DNA from: Rostratula benghalensis
Taxonomy: Eukaryota; Chordata; Aves; Charadriiformes; Rostratulidae
Direction: 5' to 3'
Length of the DNA: 64,000 nucleotides
Assembly: GCA_013399305.1 (NCBI GenBank)
Contig: VXAI01000083.1
Location: 3,029,943-3,093,942 of the forward strand
The position numbers and the translations under genes are program-made. The notes below the pieces were generated by a model. The model saw only the letters and a list, made by a program, of their open reading frames with translations, searched no databases and was not told where the DNA came from. Shown here piece by piece: positions 12,901-25,476 of this stretch (its first letter is position 1; the number at the start of each line of letters is the position of its first letter).

Positions 12901-14242
12901 ATTTAATCAAACAGTACTTGTAGCTTCCTCTAGAAAACAGAAGTTTCTCAATTTTTAATCATACTCTTTGCTCTGATAATTTTTGTAATGAATAGGACAA
13001 GGCTCAGAAAAGTGAATTGTTGTATTAAAAAAAAGATTTTTATGCAATTCCTGAAATTTTCTCAAAAAAAATTCTCTCAGAATTTTTCTGTAGATCCCGG
13101 TGCAATGTCATGGTCACCTCCATTCACTATGAATATAGCCAGAATATAAGTCAGTAAGAGAGGCATATTTAGTTTGTCCTTAAGTACTAGTTCTTCTATG
13201 TTTATCTAAGATTTTGGAGAAGAGGGCAAGAGACAAGGAAACACAGTTGCATACGGTATTTGCAGCCCTGGCACCAGGGCATAATAATAATCTCTATCAT
13301 GTTCTCTCTTTGTTTTCTAGGATTGGACTCATGTTTGTTTGGCCTCAGCATTTAGAGAATATTTTCACAGCTGTATTAGAATTAACTGGTAAATGGCAAA
13401 TATAAAATAATTCTCTATTGTCTATGTAAAGTTAAAATAGCTTTTTCTCACTAGGTGTTAATCAACATTAAGTTTTATCTGCCATTTCCTCGACCTGTTA
13501 GTTTGTTGGCATTTCTTGATTAAAAATTCTCATTCAGGCAATTGAAAATCCTAAACACTATGTGCCAATGATAGATTTAAATAGGCAGCAATCTTTCAAA
13601 TTACTTTTAGATGCAACAAAAAATAAAAATTCCTTGTTAAAGAAAGAAAAAGAATATTCTTCTACCATCAGTTATATGCTTCACATCCACTGAATCTGAA
13701 TTTTATATCCTGTAGCACAAAGTAATGAAGCAGTTCACAACTGACCATTGCCTTTACATTCATAGCATCATCAAAAAACTTCTTGGTACTATTCACACCT
13801 TTATTCCAAGTTATTTTTGGAACATAGATCCAATACAAGCTCTCTCCATAGAAACTTGTGCTTATTTCCTTTACAATTAATACTGAAAATTATCTTAGTA
13901 TTTAACACCATACCACCATACACCTATGTTTTATTTGTCCTCAGACTTTTGACACCCTGAGTACATTATAAAAAATACATGAGCACAAAGGCAGGAGGTG
14001 GGTTTTTTTTATTTGTGGGTTGGGTTTTTTTTACTCATCTTTTTCTTCTATAAACATCTGTTTTGAAATTTCTGGTCACTTTGACTTGTCTGTGTTAGCA
14101 AAATGCCTAGTAACACATTTCATTCAACAGAAGATGTACAGAACTTATTTCCTTCCAGTAGCTAACAAATCAGTTGACATAATAGGCAACCAAGAAATCA
14201 AATGTTTTTTCAAGAGTTTGTGATAAACTTTCCCATTGAACA
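9935..14242. other. Unannotated AT-rich DNA
   Basis: Nothing recognisable was found. A 13-base A run lies at 10741-10753, plus scattered T/G-rich stretches such as GGGTTTTTTTT near 14000. Open frames such as plus 13214-13405 match no protein I know. Confidence 0.55.
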
Positions 14243-14760
14243 CTTTTTTCTGGTTTCAGCAGGGTTAGAGCTATTTTTCCAAGTAGCTGCTGTTTTTTGG
14301 ATTTAGTATGAAAATAATGTTGATAATGCATATTTCTTTAGTTCTTGGTAGGCAGCGCTTATATTAATTCAAGGATTTTTTCAGCTTCCCATAGAAACTG
14401 AAGGGGAGAACAGGCAGGACAAGCTGGTCAAAGAAATATTCTGTACTATAGACATCATGCTAAATATATTAAAATAGGGGTGGGCCAGGGGGGCAGGAAT
14501 CCACAACTGTTGCTTGGGATGGGCTGGTGAGAGTTATTGCATCGCATCACTCATTTTCTAAATTCTTTTACTGTTACTGTTATTATTATCTTCTCCTCCA
14601 TTGCGGTTCTACTAAACGGTCTTGATCTCAACCAAAGAGTTTTTCTTTATTTTCTGATGCTCCTCCCCTACTCCACTGAGTTGCAGGGGCTGGGGCATGG
14701 GGGCAGTGAGCAGACAGGCAGCTGTGCGGTGCTTAGTTGCTGGCTGGGGTGAAGACAACA
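14243..14760 (+). mobile_element. Solo LTR of an avian ERVL-like endogenous retrovirus
   Basis: Nearly the whole block follows, in order, a very common avian LTR that I know by its landmarks. These are GGTTTCAGCAGGGTTAGAG near the 5' end, GTTGATAATGCA, GGCAGCGCTTATATTAATTC, TCAAAGAAATATTCTG then GACATCATGC, a TATA-like stretch at 14463-14475, TTGCATCGCATCACTCATTT, a (TTA)n-like region, GATCTCAACCAAAGAG, and the 3' end GTGCTTAGTTGCTGGCTGGG ending in GACAACA. The length of about 515 bp is close to a full LTR. Neither flank has retroviral gene sequence or a partner LTR, so it is a solo LTR, usually left by recombination between two LTRs. Divergence is high, so it is old. The exact 5' edge is uncertain and I saw no clear target-site duplication. 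Confidence 0.8.
14463..14475 (+). promoter_or_regulatory. Relic TATA-like promoter element of the solo LTR
   Basis: AATATATTAAAAT stands where related LTRs have a TATATAAA-like box, after the GACATCATGC segment and before the G-rich stretch. A decayed polyadenylation-hexamer position (ACTAAA, near 14611) lies downstream, as expected for U3-R-U5 order. Whether either is still active is unknown. Confidence 0.35.
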
Positions 14761-17700
14761 CTCAAACACTTTGCAGAGTACCATTCTATTAACTGTTTGC
14801 AATGACAATTGCTAAATCTGTTAGTGACAGATACATGGTTACAGTGACACCCTGCCCTTCAAAACAAAGTACTGAAGTCATACACAACAGTCAAGTTGTA
14901 AATTACCTATTCATTGCATCCAAATAACATGGTTTTGGCAGTAGAATTTAAAAATAATGTAAAACTAAGCAGCTTTATCCAGAAAAAAAAATCTGAAATT
15001 TAAAAATCAGTTCTTAATTCAAAACCTACAAAACCCAAAGCCTACAAAAATGTTAAAGTATTTAATGCAAATGGAATAATGAGATGGACATAGAAAATGA
15101 GGTATGTGTACAGAAATGTGTGTGGGCACAAGCATCCACACCCACTTTCTGCAAAGAATCCCTCAAAACCCCTGACAACCTGATGCAACCCACAGTCAGT
15201 CACTGGTATTCTGCATCTTAAATTCGACATAATGTATCTCCCAGTTGCACAAGTTCCTGGGTTTGATTATGAGCTTTCTTTCTAGTTTGCTTTTTTTTTT
15301 TTTTTTTTAAATCTGTATTACTAATGAAAATTCCTATTTAATATGTTAAGTTTTAGAACTGAAACCTTAATATAAAATTGTACTGAGTTTAATAGTGTGT
15401 TTCTTTCTTGGCACCAGCTAGCTAATTCCCAAAGTGTGGTTTACTTGCTGGATGTGCATAGAGCCACCTTTTTGATATTCTGTGTAAATGTATCACCTGT
15501 GTGTTTCATTTATTCACAGACAGAACTTTGGAATTTTTTTTTCTAAAGACAGCAGAAACTGAAAAGTAGTAAAGAAGTATCTTTGAGAAGATGAGTGCAG
15601 CAAAGCACTTTCAAAAGTAGAGAAAGTAATTTTGTTCTAATTTCAAACAATAAAGTGTAGATAGCTGAACACTGCATAACTAAACAGGGATTCAGACAAT
15701 CACATAGAAGATCAGTATGAATTAGTCCTTCAAACATTCTTCAATGAGTAAAAAGTACAAAACATTTTAGTTCTTAATTCTATTTTTTTCAGGCTCTATC
15801 ATGTGTAGAATTGTTTGGGAAAGAATTTTACCATTTTAGATTTCAAATGTTCTTCTTAAATCAAATTTTAGACAAAGTATTAAAAATTTCAGAACACAAA
15901 ACAAATTCATGTAAATAAATTTCTCAAATTATCTTTGAAATGATATTTCCGTCTTGGGCATTTAAAAGTAACAGCTATTTTTGGTCAAAATATAAGCTTG
16001 AATTTCAAAGGGAAGAGTCTATTCAAATCAGACCATCATGAAAGTTTTAAAGGAAGGTGAATTTTTCAAACTTCATAAGTTTCAATATTCACCTTATTAA
16101 ATCTCATGTTAAGAGTTCAATTTCAGTAAATCTATTTTTTTATATAATTAAAAGCAGTAGCTTTATTAGAAACTAATTGCAATTTCTAAAAATAACTGTT
16201 TCCATGAAATGACTATCAATCAATCAATCCCTTTGAGATAAGAGCCCTACTTTGTCCTGATAGCATTACTAGTTTTACAGTATCCTCAGGTGATTGACTT
16301 TGTTTCATGCATAAATGGACTTCCTTAAAGAGCTGCTGACCAATTATGAAATAATGTAAAGCCTATATGTTCAGTGTATTGCCATGTTCAAAACATGCCA
16401 TGTTCAGATTTCACTTACACTGGATTTTATTCATAAGCACATCTACATGAAGGCATAAAAGCCCTGACAGAATACTCTGTCCCTAATTATTAACATTACA
16501 TTTGCATCTTCTGTTTTGAAACATCACAAATAATTTAATTTCTAGGAAAATACTAAAGTGAAACCTTTATAAATATTTTGAATGTAATATTAAAGCAAAA
16601 ACTGGACTCTGTACCTACTGTAAGAGATTACCTAATTTGCCTTTCCTGTTTCATATTCTTGTGGAATGGAAGAAAGTTGTCCTCGTTTTACCAAGATAGC
16701 AATTATTAATTTCCACAAAAGTACCTATAGGTCACAGCTGGCCAATCTGATGATAAGAGTGTTGGAAGAGTTAACTAAGCAATCCTCAGGAAGAATTTAA
16801 CCAGGCATAAAAATCTCACAGGATGTACTAGAAAACCACTCTTTTCAGAGAAGTGAAAAGGGCATTTGGGAGAGATTCAACTGGCCAGTTATAACTGCTG
16901 GCCTTCTGTTTGAGATATCTGGCTGTAAATGGAGTATATCTTATTAATATTAATATCTGAAAAATTAATTGAAATAAAAGGAGGGAAGAAAGGAGAGGAT
17001 CTTCCTTTCAGATGTTGGGGTTTTTTTGTACCTGAATATTAATTACGTGCTAGAGGTAAGTGGCATTCACACTACTGTCTTCATTTTACTGTTTAAATTC
17101 ATCAGAGGGGAGAGTTTGACCCTGTCTGAGGCAAAAAGGATTGACTTCAGTGAGTAATTTTATATTTTAGAGCATTATTTACAAAGAGTGATGTCGAAGG
17201 CAAATTAAAATAGTGATTTCATACCCAAATGGACTGAGAAAAGCTTAGGGAAGGGTCATAGACAAAGCTATAAAACTCAGTATTTCAATTCATGGATGGG
17301 TACTGATTTAGGGAAATGTCTAACTGTAGGGATCCAGCCCAGGTGTCCATATGTGTGCAGCAGGTGGGCAGGAGTGGGCCAGCAGGGTCAACACTGAAAG
17401 AGAAGCTGTAATTCAGTGCAATTTCAGAGTGGAGTTGCACAGTGATAACAATGATTTTCTCCAACTTTCTGAAATCTTTTGTTGTTAAAAGGCTGCTCAA
17501 AATTACTTTAAGGATCCTTATAACCTAAGTAAGATTCTTCCACTAGTAGAACATTAGGTGTCCTGAATTCTATATTAAATACACGACTGTTTACAAGGCA
17601 ACTCTGCAAAGTGATAGTGGGATTGAGAGATCTTACCTGCCTCCACTGACTCCTGCATTGGTTGTACAGAGTGGATGAGAGAGGCTAGTTCTGCTCTAAA

Positions 17701-20700
17701 ACTTTTACCTTATAAATAATAAACTTCTGGCCATGGATTTTGATGAATCTAAATAAATTTTGATTTGATTTCTCAGAAATAAAAAGAGTTCACATAAACA
17801 CAATGGTGAATAATCATATGCAGATAGAAATTGAATGCTTTACATAGCTCTGGAATCCCCACAGTTACTTATTAGGGTTTCTTAGTACTGAAGTCAGTCC
17901 ACTCTATCCTTTTATGAGCATATAGTAACTATACGTTGGTGCAGACTAGACTATTATGTTTCAAATGAACAATATTTATTCTAATCAACATCAGCAGCCA
18001 CACATTATTAAAATGTTCCAGAGTTAAACTGAATTAATTTGCTTAAAGCGTCTTTTCCAAACAAAATATGGTTAAAATGAATATTTGGCTTTGGGCTTTG
18101 TGTTTGGAAGACTGCCAAAGACGCTAAAAAGGATTGCAGAATTTTCCATTTCATTTCCTTACCACTAAACAATATTTAAGACCAGCTTCAAAATAAGGCA
18201 TGAGATTTTGAGGGAAAGTAATTTACTTTTATTTTTTAATTATGTTAAATCAAGGGCATACCTATTATTTAGTTTTTTCAGATAGTCTTTAGGGTCATTA
18301 GGTAAGTTAATTACAAGACAGGATTGCTGAGGACATACTTGACTGAGAACAGACCTGTTTGGCCTGAGAAAAAGGTTGTGACTTTATGACATGTAATAGC
18401 TTAAATAGCATAAAAACCAGAATAACACAGCCCAACTGAAAGCAGCTCTTGGAGCCTGACTATGATCTGAATAGGTGCCACAAAAGTACAAAACCACAGG
18501 GGCCATTTTCAAGATCTCACCATAAGTCTCTTGAAATTGCTGGAAAGACTGACTGGGTCAGGACTCCAATACACAGTACTTAATTTTTGTACAGAAAGGC
18601 TATCGCTTCTTGCTGAGACATTTCCATCCATTTTGTACTGATTTGTTTCTTTTTACTCAGAGGTCAAATGCTTCATTATTTTCCTAACTTCTCCCTTGCT
18701 CCCGAAAAAAAAAAAACACACCTAAGAACCTGCGTCTCCCCACACACTGCTGCTCTGCAGCTCTTCTGTTTGCTGCATGTGGAGCAAACTAGATGCTCCA
18801 AAGATAACAGTCCAGAAAAATTCACAAAATCTATGCAGATTAAAAGCCAAATGAAGGACATAAATAATGCATGTAACACTAAGTGCTACCTACCTTATTC
18901 TTGGATGTGTGTGTCTTGTAAGATCTGCTTCTGCATTTCACATAGAAATGTATATTAGCCAGTATTACAGGACAAATTGGGATGTATTGCTGGTGGCATC
19001 TCCAAGAGCAATATCAAATTCAAATTTGTTATAATGAGACTCAGTTTGAGAAAAAGGAAAGGAATAAAAGAACATTCTGGTTCTTTGCAGTTACGTTTAT
19101 TAGATTCACTTCTGTTCCTAACTCTGATGACTGAATAGCTCATGCAGGTACTTTATATAATATCAGCAAAATTTTAATAATGTTAATTTACTCATGCTAG
19201 GTAACACATACTTTTGGTTCTATAACAATCAGGTAGTATCAGATATTTAGTATTAAATCTAGGTAGATTTTAATGTAACGGCAATATTAGCTATTGCTGT
19301 CATTCATTCTGAGTCTCTACTGCCAGTGAAGAGGTGTCAGGTTGGGTTCTTTTTTCTTTTAAAGACAAAAAAGCTTCAGAAATAATTTGGTATGTGATGT
19401 TACAGGTCAACATTTGTGAAAGGGCAGAGAATCCAAAAGTTTTATTTCTAAAGCAAACAAGTTTACTCAAAGAGCAGAACAAAAAATGACTTCTTGGTTG
19501 TGCTCGCCTTAATTCTTATCTGACAGGAGAACCAACTTTTCACTTTCTCTCACTGTCTTTTCCTAAAGACACAATAAATTAAAAACAGCAGAGAGAATGA
19601 AGGGAAATTTGTCTTCATTTTATAGGCACTGTATACTGGTTGCTTGGTGATATCCTAAAAGATACCATCAGCAACCAACTTCCAACAACCTCCTTACTAC
19701 CTTCTCATACACGTGTAAAATACCTAGCGTACAGTATAATTTAGATGGGTACTTTTGTCCAAGTGGAGACAATAAAGGAAACATACTGATGCTGAAGACA
19801 AAAAGATTAGGTGTAAGACACAAAAGTCTGGAAAATAAAGAAGTTGTCCTTGATCAAAGTAGTTTATATGCTACTGGACAGGATTGTGGTGGCTGAGGCC
19901 AAGTAAGGATCAATGTTAGTTTAGCTTTTGCAGGATTAATTTACCTGCCAGGATTTGTGTGTGATTTCAGAAAGGGGCAGAGAAATTAGTAGGTTGCTCG
20001 CTTTAAACACACAAAGTTAGGTAAGGTAAGGTAAAGAGCTAAAGGAAGATACTGGTCTAAGTAAATGAGTTTCACATTCCATCATCCTCTTCTCTGCATT
20101 TTCAACCCCATTTTTTGTTTGGGGTTTTTTTTGGAAAGTATTCAGGACCCAATAGTCGGTCTCATGTATAGAGCCAACTGGTCATACTAAAAATCGGACA
20201 AAAGATTTGTGTCGTGATTTACAGGATACTATAAAGAGTTTTTTCTTCCTCTGTAATAATAAATCACGCCTGTAGGGAACATTTTCTCATATAAACAAAG
20301 CAGTTGACTGAAGAGTGCTAGTAAATATGCATTTCTCATGGGCAGTGTATTGGATGTCTTTTCGCTTTCCTCTTAATGGTAATAGTAAGAGCTCCACGTA
20401 CTTCAACAAAACTGAAATGAGACTATTTCAAGGAGATAATTAGCTGCCCTGTATTATCTTTGAGAGATCATTAGAGACCTTTTATATCCTCAAGAACAAA
20501 AATGCAATAGATTATCTCTAAGGAAAACCCGCATTGTTCCCAAATACAGTTTGAAGCAGTAAAATCTAAATTTTTGCAGCAATTAGAAGGTGGAACCATA
20601 CAATAAGGAGATTTGCAATTGCAAACTTGGGGAGTTTTCATGATTCAGCAGACTTGTGTACCATTAACCATTTGTAGGCAAGTACAGATTCCAGAACGTT

Positions 20701-23700
20701 TACCTACTTCAGATTTAAATAAAATGTGATTTATAATCAAACACTAGAGCATAAACTGAACATACCCAATAAAACTCTCCAATAAAACATCTCTTGGAGA
20801 TGTAGCTCTTCTCAGTGAACAACTTTAAATATGTAGTTACAGAGTATTATTCAGTGGGTTCAGAGAATCAACACTCAGTCAGAGATTCAGAAGTATTATT
20901 TTTCAAAAAAATTCTCATAACCATTGTTGAATCTAGCAGCCTTAATATCAGTGCTATCCTCTATAATCAGGAAAAGGGGATGTTTGATTTATTCTCCTTG
21001 GTGCAGTTTTATATCAGAATTTTAACAAAGATCTATAATTTTAAAGAGCGCCTATATCTTATTGTGCTAGGCTATGCTGAGTAATGCTAAACACAGATAT
21101 TTGTAAACATTAGATGTTTGTCTAGTTGAGAAAAATTCAGAATATTACTTCATATGCCACTGAAAAATAAAGGTAAGATTAAAGGTTTTAATGAAATACT
21201 AATTCTCTGCTATAGCACAAATGTTGTGACAAAATCATCATTCTCTGCTATTTCAGGTAATATCCTCACATGATTATCTGATCCTTGGCATAATACAATG
21301 CTATAAAGTGGATCCTAAACTTTGCACTTCTTCAAACAGTGAGATCCCAGTCAATATAGCAGTACACAGAAAGCATTACAGTAGAAGCAGAATGTCTGCA
21401 GCTTGACAGCACAATTTTTAGTGTGCACGTAATCGTAGGTGGCAGCTCACTGGGGTAGCATCTTGGTGTTAATAGCGATGGATAGGGAAAATGAGAGAGA
21501 AGGAGGCAAGAAGAAAAACAGAAGTCAGATTAAAGAGTCTGCTAGCAGGGGAAGAAATTCACTCAGGTCCTTCTAAACAAGCAGTAACAACTCTAAAAGT
21601 GGAATCAATACAGTAAAAATATAGTGAAAATCCACTTTAGCACAAAGTTCTGAAACCTACTTTGCTTGCCCAGTAGCTAGTTCAGAGTGTCTATGAGTTT
21701 TCATTCATTATTTAAAGATGATTACCTCAGTGTTCTGACTGTTCAACACAAAGCTGCAACATTTGGAAGAAAGAAACAGAAATGATCGAGAAGAATGTAG
21801 TAGAAGAAAATCTGCTTCTAAATCTCCTTCTGTCTTTTATTTCCTATTTCCAGCAGTGCTGGCGGAGAGAGACGAAATTGAAACAAGAGCTTCAACATTA
21901 TCCGAGGGGAATGTGCAGGTGCACTGTAGAAGGATCTGAAATAAAACTGAGTGCTTATTACTGATAGCCACTTTGCATGGGCCAATGCTAAGGAATGAAG
22001 AGGTTCTCAGAAACAAATTTTAGAAAATGAAAGGGTAAGGGATAATACTGAGTAAAGTAGGGCCAGAAATCAAAAGTGCAAGTTTAAACTTCTGACAGTT
22101 ACGGCTTTCTAGTATCTGGTTCTCTATCTCCAGCTCATTCTTTTACTTTTGGGACAAACAGGTATTTGTTTACCTTCCCCTTCCTCCTTGGAATGACCAA
22201 CCCACAGCAATTGGTGCAACAAAAATTATAAGGCAATGACAATCTATGAATTAGAACAAAAAGCTGTTTTATAAGTAACATAAGAAGAGAATGTCCTTTT
22301 GGGAAAGAAGTCAGCCGCCTTCTACTTAAATGCCTTTTACTGGGGAAAATACCCTGCTCTCACCTTATAATTCTTCACCACAGCAACTTTATTTCTAAAA
22401 GTCTAAAATTTCATGTGTGAAAGAATGGTAAAACTCTGCATGGCAATGATTAGGAAGGATTAAAATAAATTTTCTGTCATCAGTTGTTTTCTTTCTTTTG
22501 CAACTCCATTAAATCCTCCAATGTTTGTTTCAAGACAAAAAGGTTCAAAAGGTCTATACAGAAGCTTAGTGCATTACTTTTATTTTCATATTGCTGCTTA
22601 CATTAATTTAGAACATACATGATCGTATATGGGTATTTTCAAAGAACTCCCTATCATACAAACACCAGACTAATGTAAAATAAATATATATGTGTTATTT
22701 TTATTTCCCACTGCTATTTTGCACTACTGAAAGATTTCAAAGACCCACAACACTTTCTATCTCTCATTACAACTGGGACTTCATTTCCTTCTTTTCAGTT
22801 CTTTCCAAATTTCTTTAAGAAAAAGAAACGTAATTTCTTTAAGAAACGTAATTCAGAAAAATCTTCCTTCTAAGCTGTCAATCAACAGCTTTCCAGAGTG
22901 TGGTGTTTCCCCAGCTTTATCATCACAGGTTACTTATGACACCTTATTCAGTCCTTTCCCAGATTTTCTACAGCAAGAATCTTTGTACAGAATCTTTTGT
23001 ATAGAGATCTTTGATCTCTAAACACTTAGAGCTTTTTGCCCACTGGCTCTAAACTCGGAAAAAAGTAGAAAAACCTCCAAACCAACCAACAAAAAAAAAG
23101 AAACAGAGAAGTATTTTACTCCTTTCTGACTCAATAAAGCATTCTTAGCTTTCATGCCCAGAGTCTCTCTAAAGCCCTATTTTCGGTCCCTAGTTGATTT
23201 GTCAGCTTGATCCTTTACAGTGGCTTAGAAAAGTCATTACCTCGTTTATTCCATGATCATCTTGAAAACTCTAGAAAATACCATTTTCTCCTGGTCCTAA
23301 ATTACTAATAATGAATCAGGTACAACTAGAGTAAACAGCTCTGCTTTAGTGGCCACTGCAGGTCATGGTACATAAGTGCCAGTATTCAACAGGTTCCACT
23401 AAAAAGATTAAAGCTGACAGGCTTCATGGCCACTCCCCCACCACATCCCAGTTGCTCATTGCCAGTACTTCTGGGAAATGTGAAGTTGGGTATGGCTTTT
23501 CTCATGTTGTTGGCAATAAAGTCCTCTATAGTCATGTTGACATCATGAGACAGTTACTGCAAAACTTCAGAAAATAAGTTTAGGGGGAAAAGTATGAGAT
23601 ATGAAGAAAAGCAGAAGATCATAAGATACACTTTTATAAGTATAATTGAGCTTATGTGGTTATTGACAATAACAGAAGATCAAATTGTGAAAAAAAGTAA

Positions 23701-25439
23701 AGTTGTACTCACTATTTTTCTGATAGCCTTTGAAAGATGAGACTCATTTCTTTTCAAAGAATGTTATCATATAGAGAACTGTAGACCTAAATGAACCTTT
23801 CATAGCTTTGATGACTTAAATTTCTGTCTTATCAGTTATCTGCCAAAGGTTTTTTATTTCATTAACATGTTGTTCATAATAATGTAGTGAATAATACTAA
23901 TGTGTTATTTTAAATGGAAAATTAAAGTTTTTACAATAGTCTGGGACCCATCTCAATGAAAAGAATAGACATAATGGAAATGTGTCTTCACTGGCACTAT
24001 AAACACTAGTAGAAAAGAGGAAGAAATGTTGAGAAGTCAGAAGAAACGCTATTAGTTATTACTTGAACAATCTAAAGTTTTTTTTAAATTACTTTTTATC
24101 TTACCTGCTCTGTTGTCTGTTACTCTTGACAGGATTTTTTTTTTCATGGCATCACTAACACCACACCATTTTAACTACATCTGTGAAAACTAGGCATAGT
24201 AGAGGCTGTGAAATATGCTTTATTCTTCCTTTGGAGAATGTGCAAATTCAAGGCCTGTCTTTTCAGCTTTTCAAGTAGCTTCTGACTTATAAACACAAGA
24301 TAATTCCCTGTCCCTAGAGATGGAACAGATCCCAAGGATCCATTGCAAGAAAACTCCCACATATCTATGTTGCCTTCATTCATACAACCAGCAGGACTTT
24401 AAATTAATGTGCCCATAAATCTGACAAAAAACCCATGGTGCTAAGGATAGCATAGTACTAGCTTTCAGTGGAGAACTGTGAGAATCCCATGGTTGCTTCC
24501 CAGCTCTACCAAGTGTGGTAACACAGGGCACTTCCAGCACAGTAAGTCGACCTGCTTGCTCTTTAGTTTTAAGAAATACTTTTTGAAGCTAGCAATATAT
24601 TTAATCTGTTTAAAGCCTAATAAAAACACAGCACAAATAATTTCATAACTGTCACTTCCGTGTCAGTAATTTTCATTAAAAATCAAATTTAAGATACTGT
24701 GCAAAAGAATTATTTCAGACTTCACAGTCTTATTTTACAATTTAAGTTGCCTACTCAGAGACATTCAATGGTGAATACCTTGGATCAAATGCAGTAGTGC
24801 AATGGAAGTAAAATTCAGTGATTAAAAAAAAAAATCAACAGAAAATCAAGTTCAGCTGTCAATACTTTTCAATAGAGATTTACATCAAGCCACTTTAAAC
24901 TCCTCATAATTCTTCCAGCACTGTACTATAAATCAGATCGAAATGTATTCTTAGTCAAGTCTCCTTTTTCTTACAACATTTGATGTGTGTCTCTTGGATG
25001 AATTTAAAAAATTACTCACATAAAGTATTCAACAACTGTGAGATTACAAAGTCAAAGAACAACGTAGTATACACTACTAACTGTTTGGTACTCAGGTGGT
25101 TCATCTCCTTACCCATGAATTTATTTCCTTGATAGAAAAGGGAGCATTTTGTTGGAAAGTAGTATTAGGTGAGAACAAACTCAGTCAGTTGGCAGATCAT
25201 TTCTCGTGACCTTTACCAGTCTATAAATTGGTCTAGTATAAATTGATTTGGTTTCTAGGGTGGTGAACAGAAAATTTTTCCAGTGCTAAACCACACTGGA
25301 GGGTTCATCTGATTTCCCAAACAGATTGAGAGAGAAGGCTCTGATGAGAGCTGGCTTTGTGTGATGATTTCTAAGTGGAACCAGCGAGAATCTTCAGAAA
25401 GTAAGTGGGAATGGTTTTGTTACTACAGAAACACAATGC
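14761..25439. other. Unannotated AT-rich DNA
   Basis: No gene or transposon that I recognise apart from the dispersed-repeat copy at 15474-15567. Low-complexity features are an 18-base T run at 15291-15308, a short ATCA repeat near 16217, GGTAAGGTAAGGTAA near 20020, and a local duplication of TTTCTTTAAG...AAACGTAA at 22810-22851. Open frames such as 18668-18958 and 20815-21084 have no recognisable domain. Confidence 0.55.
15474..15567 (+). repeat. Dispersed repeat, copy 2 (pairs with 2691-2785)
   Basis: This is the partner of the block at 2691-2785, in the same orientation, sharing TATTCTGTGTAAATGT, TATCACCT, TTTCA, CACAGA and GAAACTGAAAAG in the same order. Similarity fades on both sides, with a weak match (CCACC) just upstream. 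The family is unknown and it is likely an old interspersed repeat. Confidence 0.6.
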
Positions 25440-25476
25440 GGGGGCGGGGGGGGGGGGAGGCGGGGACACACACACA
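25440..25476. repeat. G-run tract with (AC)n; potential G-quadruplex
   Basis: The plus strand has a 5-G run, a C, a 12-G run, then A, GG, C and a 4-G run, ending in a short (AC)n at about 25466-25476. The long central run can supply two G-tracts, so the tract satisfies the usual four-run G-quadruplex pattern. It is the most G-rich point in the window. Confidence 0.8.

Noticed and set aside
17600..17710. Minus-strand GGAGGCAG/GTAAGAT donor with an upstream AG, suggesting a ~60-bp exon
   Set aside because: Weak acceptor and no supporting neighbours; single strong donors are common by chance in 64 kb.
18668..18958. 96-codon plus-strand frame
   Set aside because: Cysteine- and lysine-rich translation resembling random AT-rich DNA; an opposite-strand frame overlaps it and neither has a recognisable domain.
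20780..20820. GGAGATGTAGCTCTTCTCAG resembling a tRNA A box
   Set aside because: No B box or cloverleaf-forming arms downstream.
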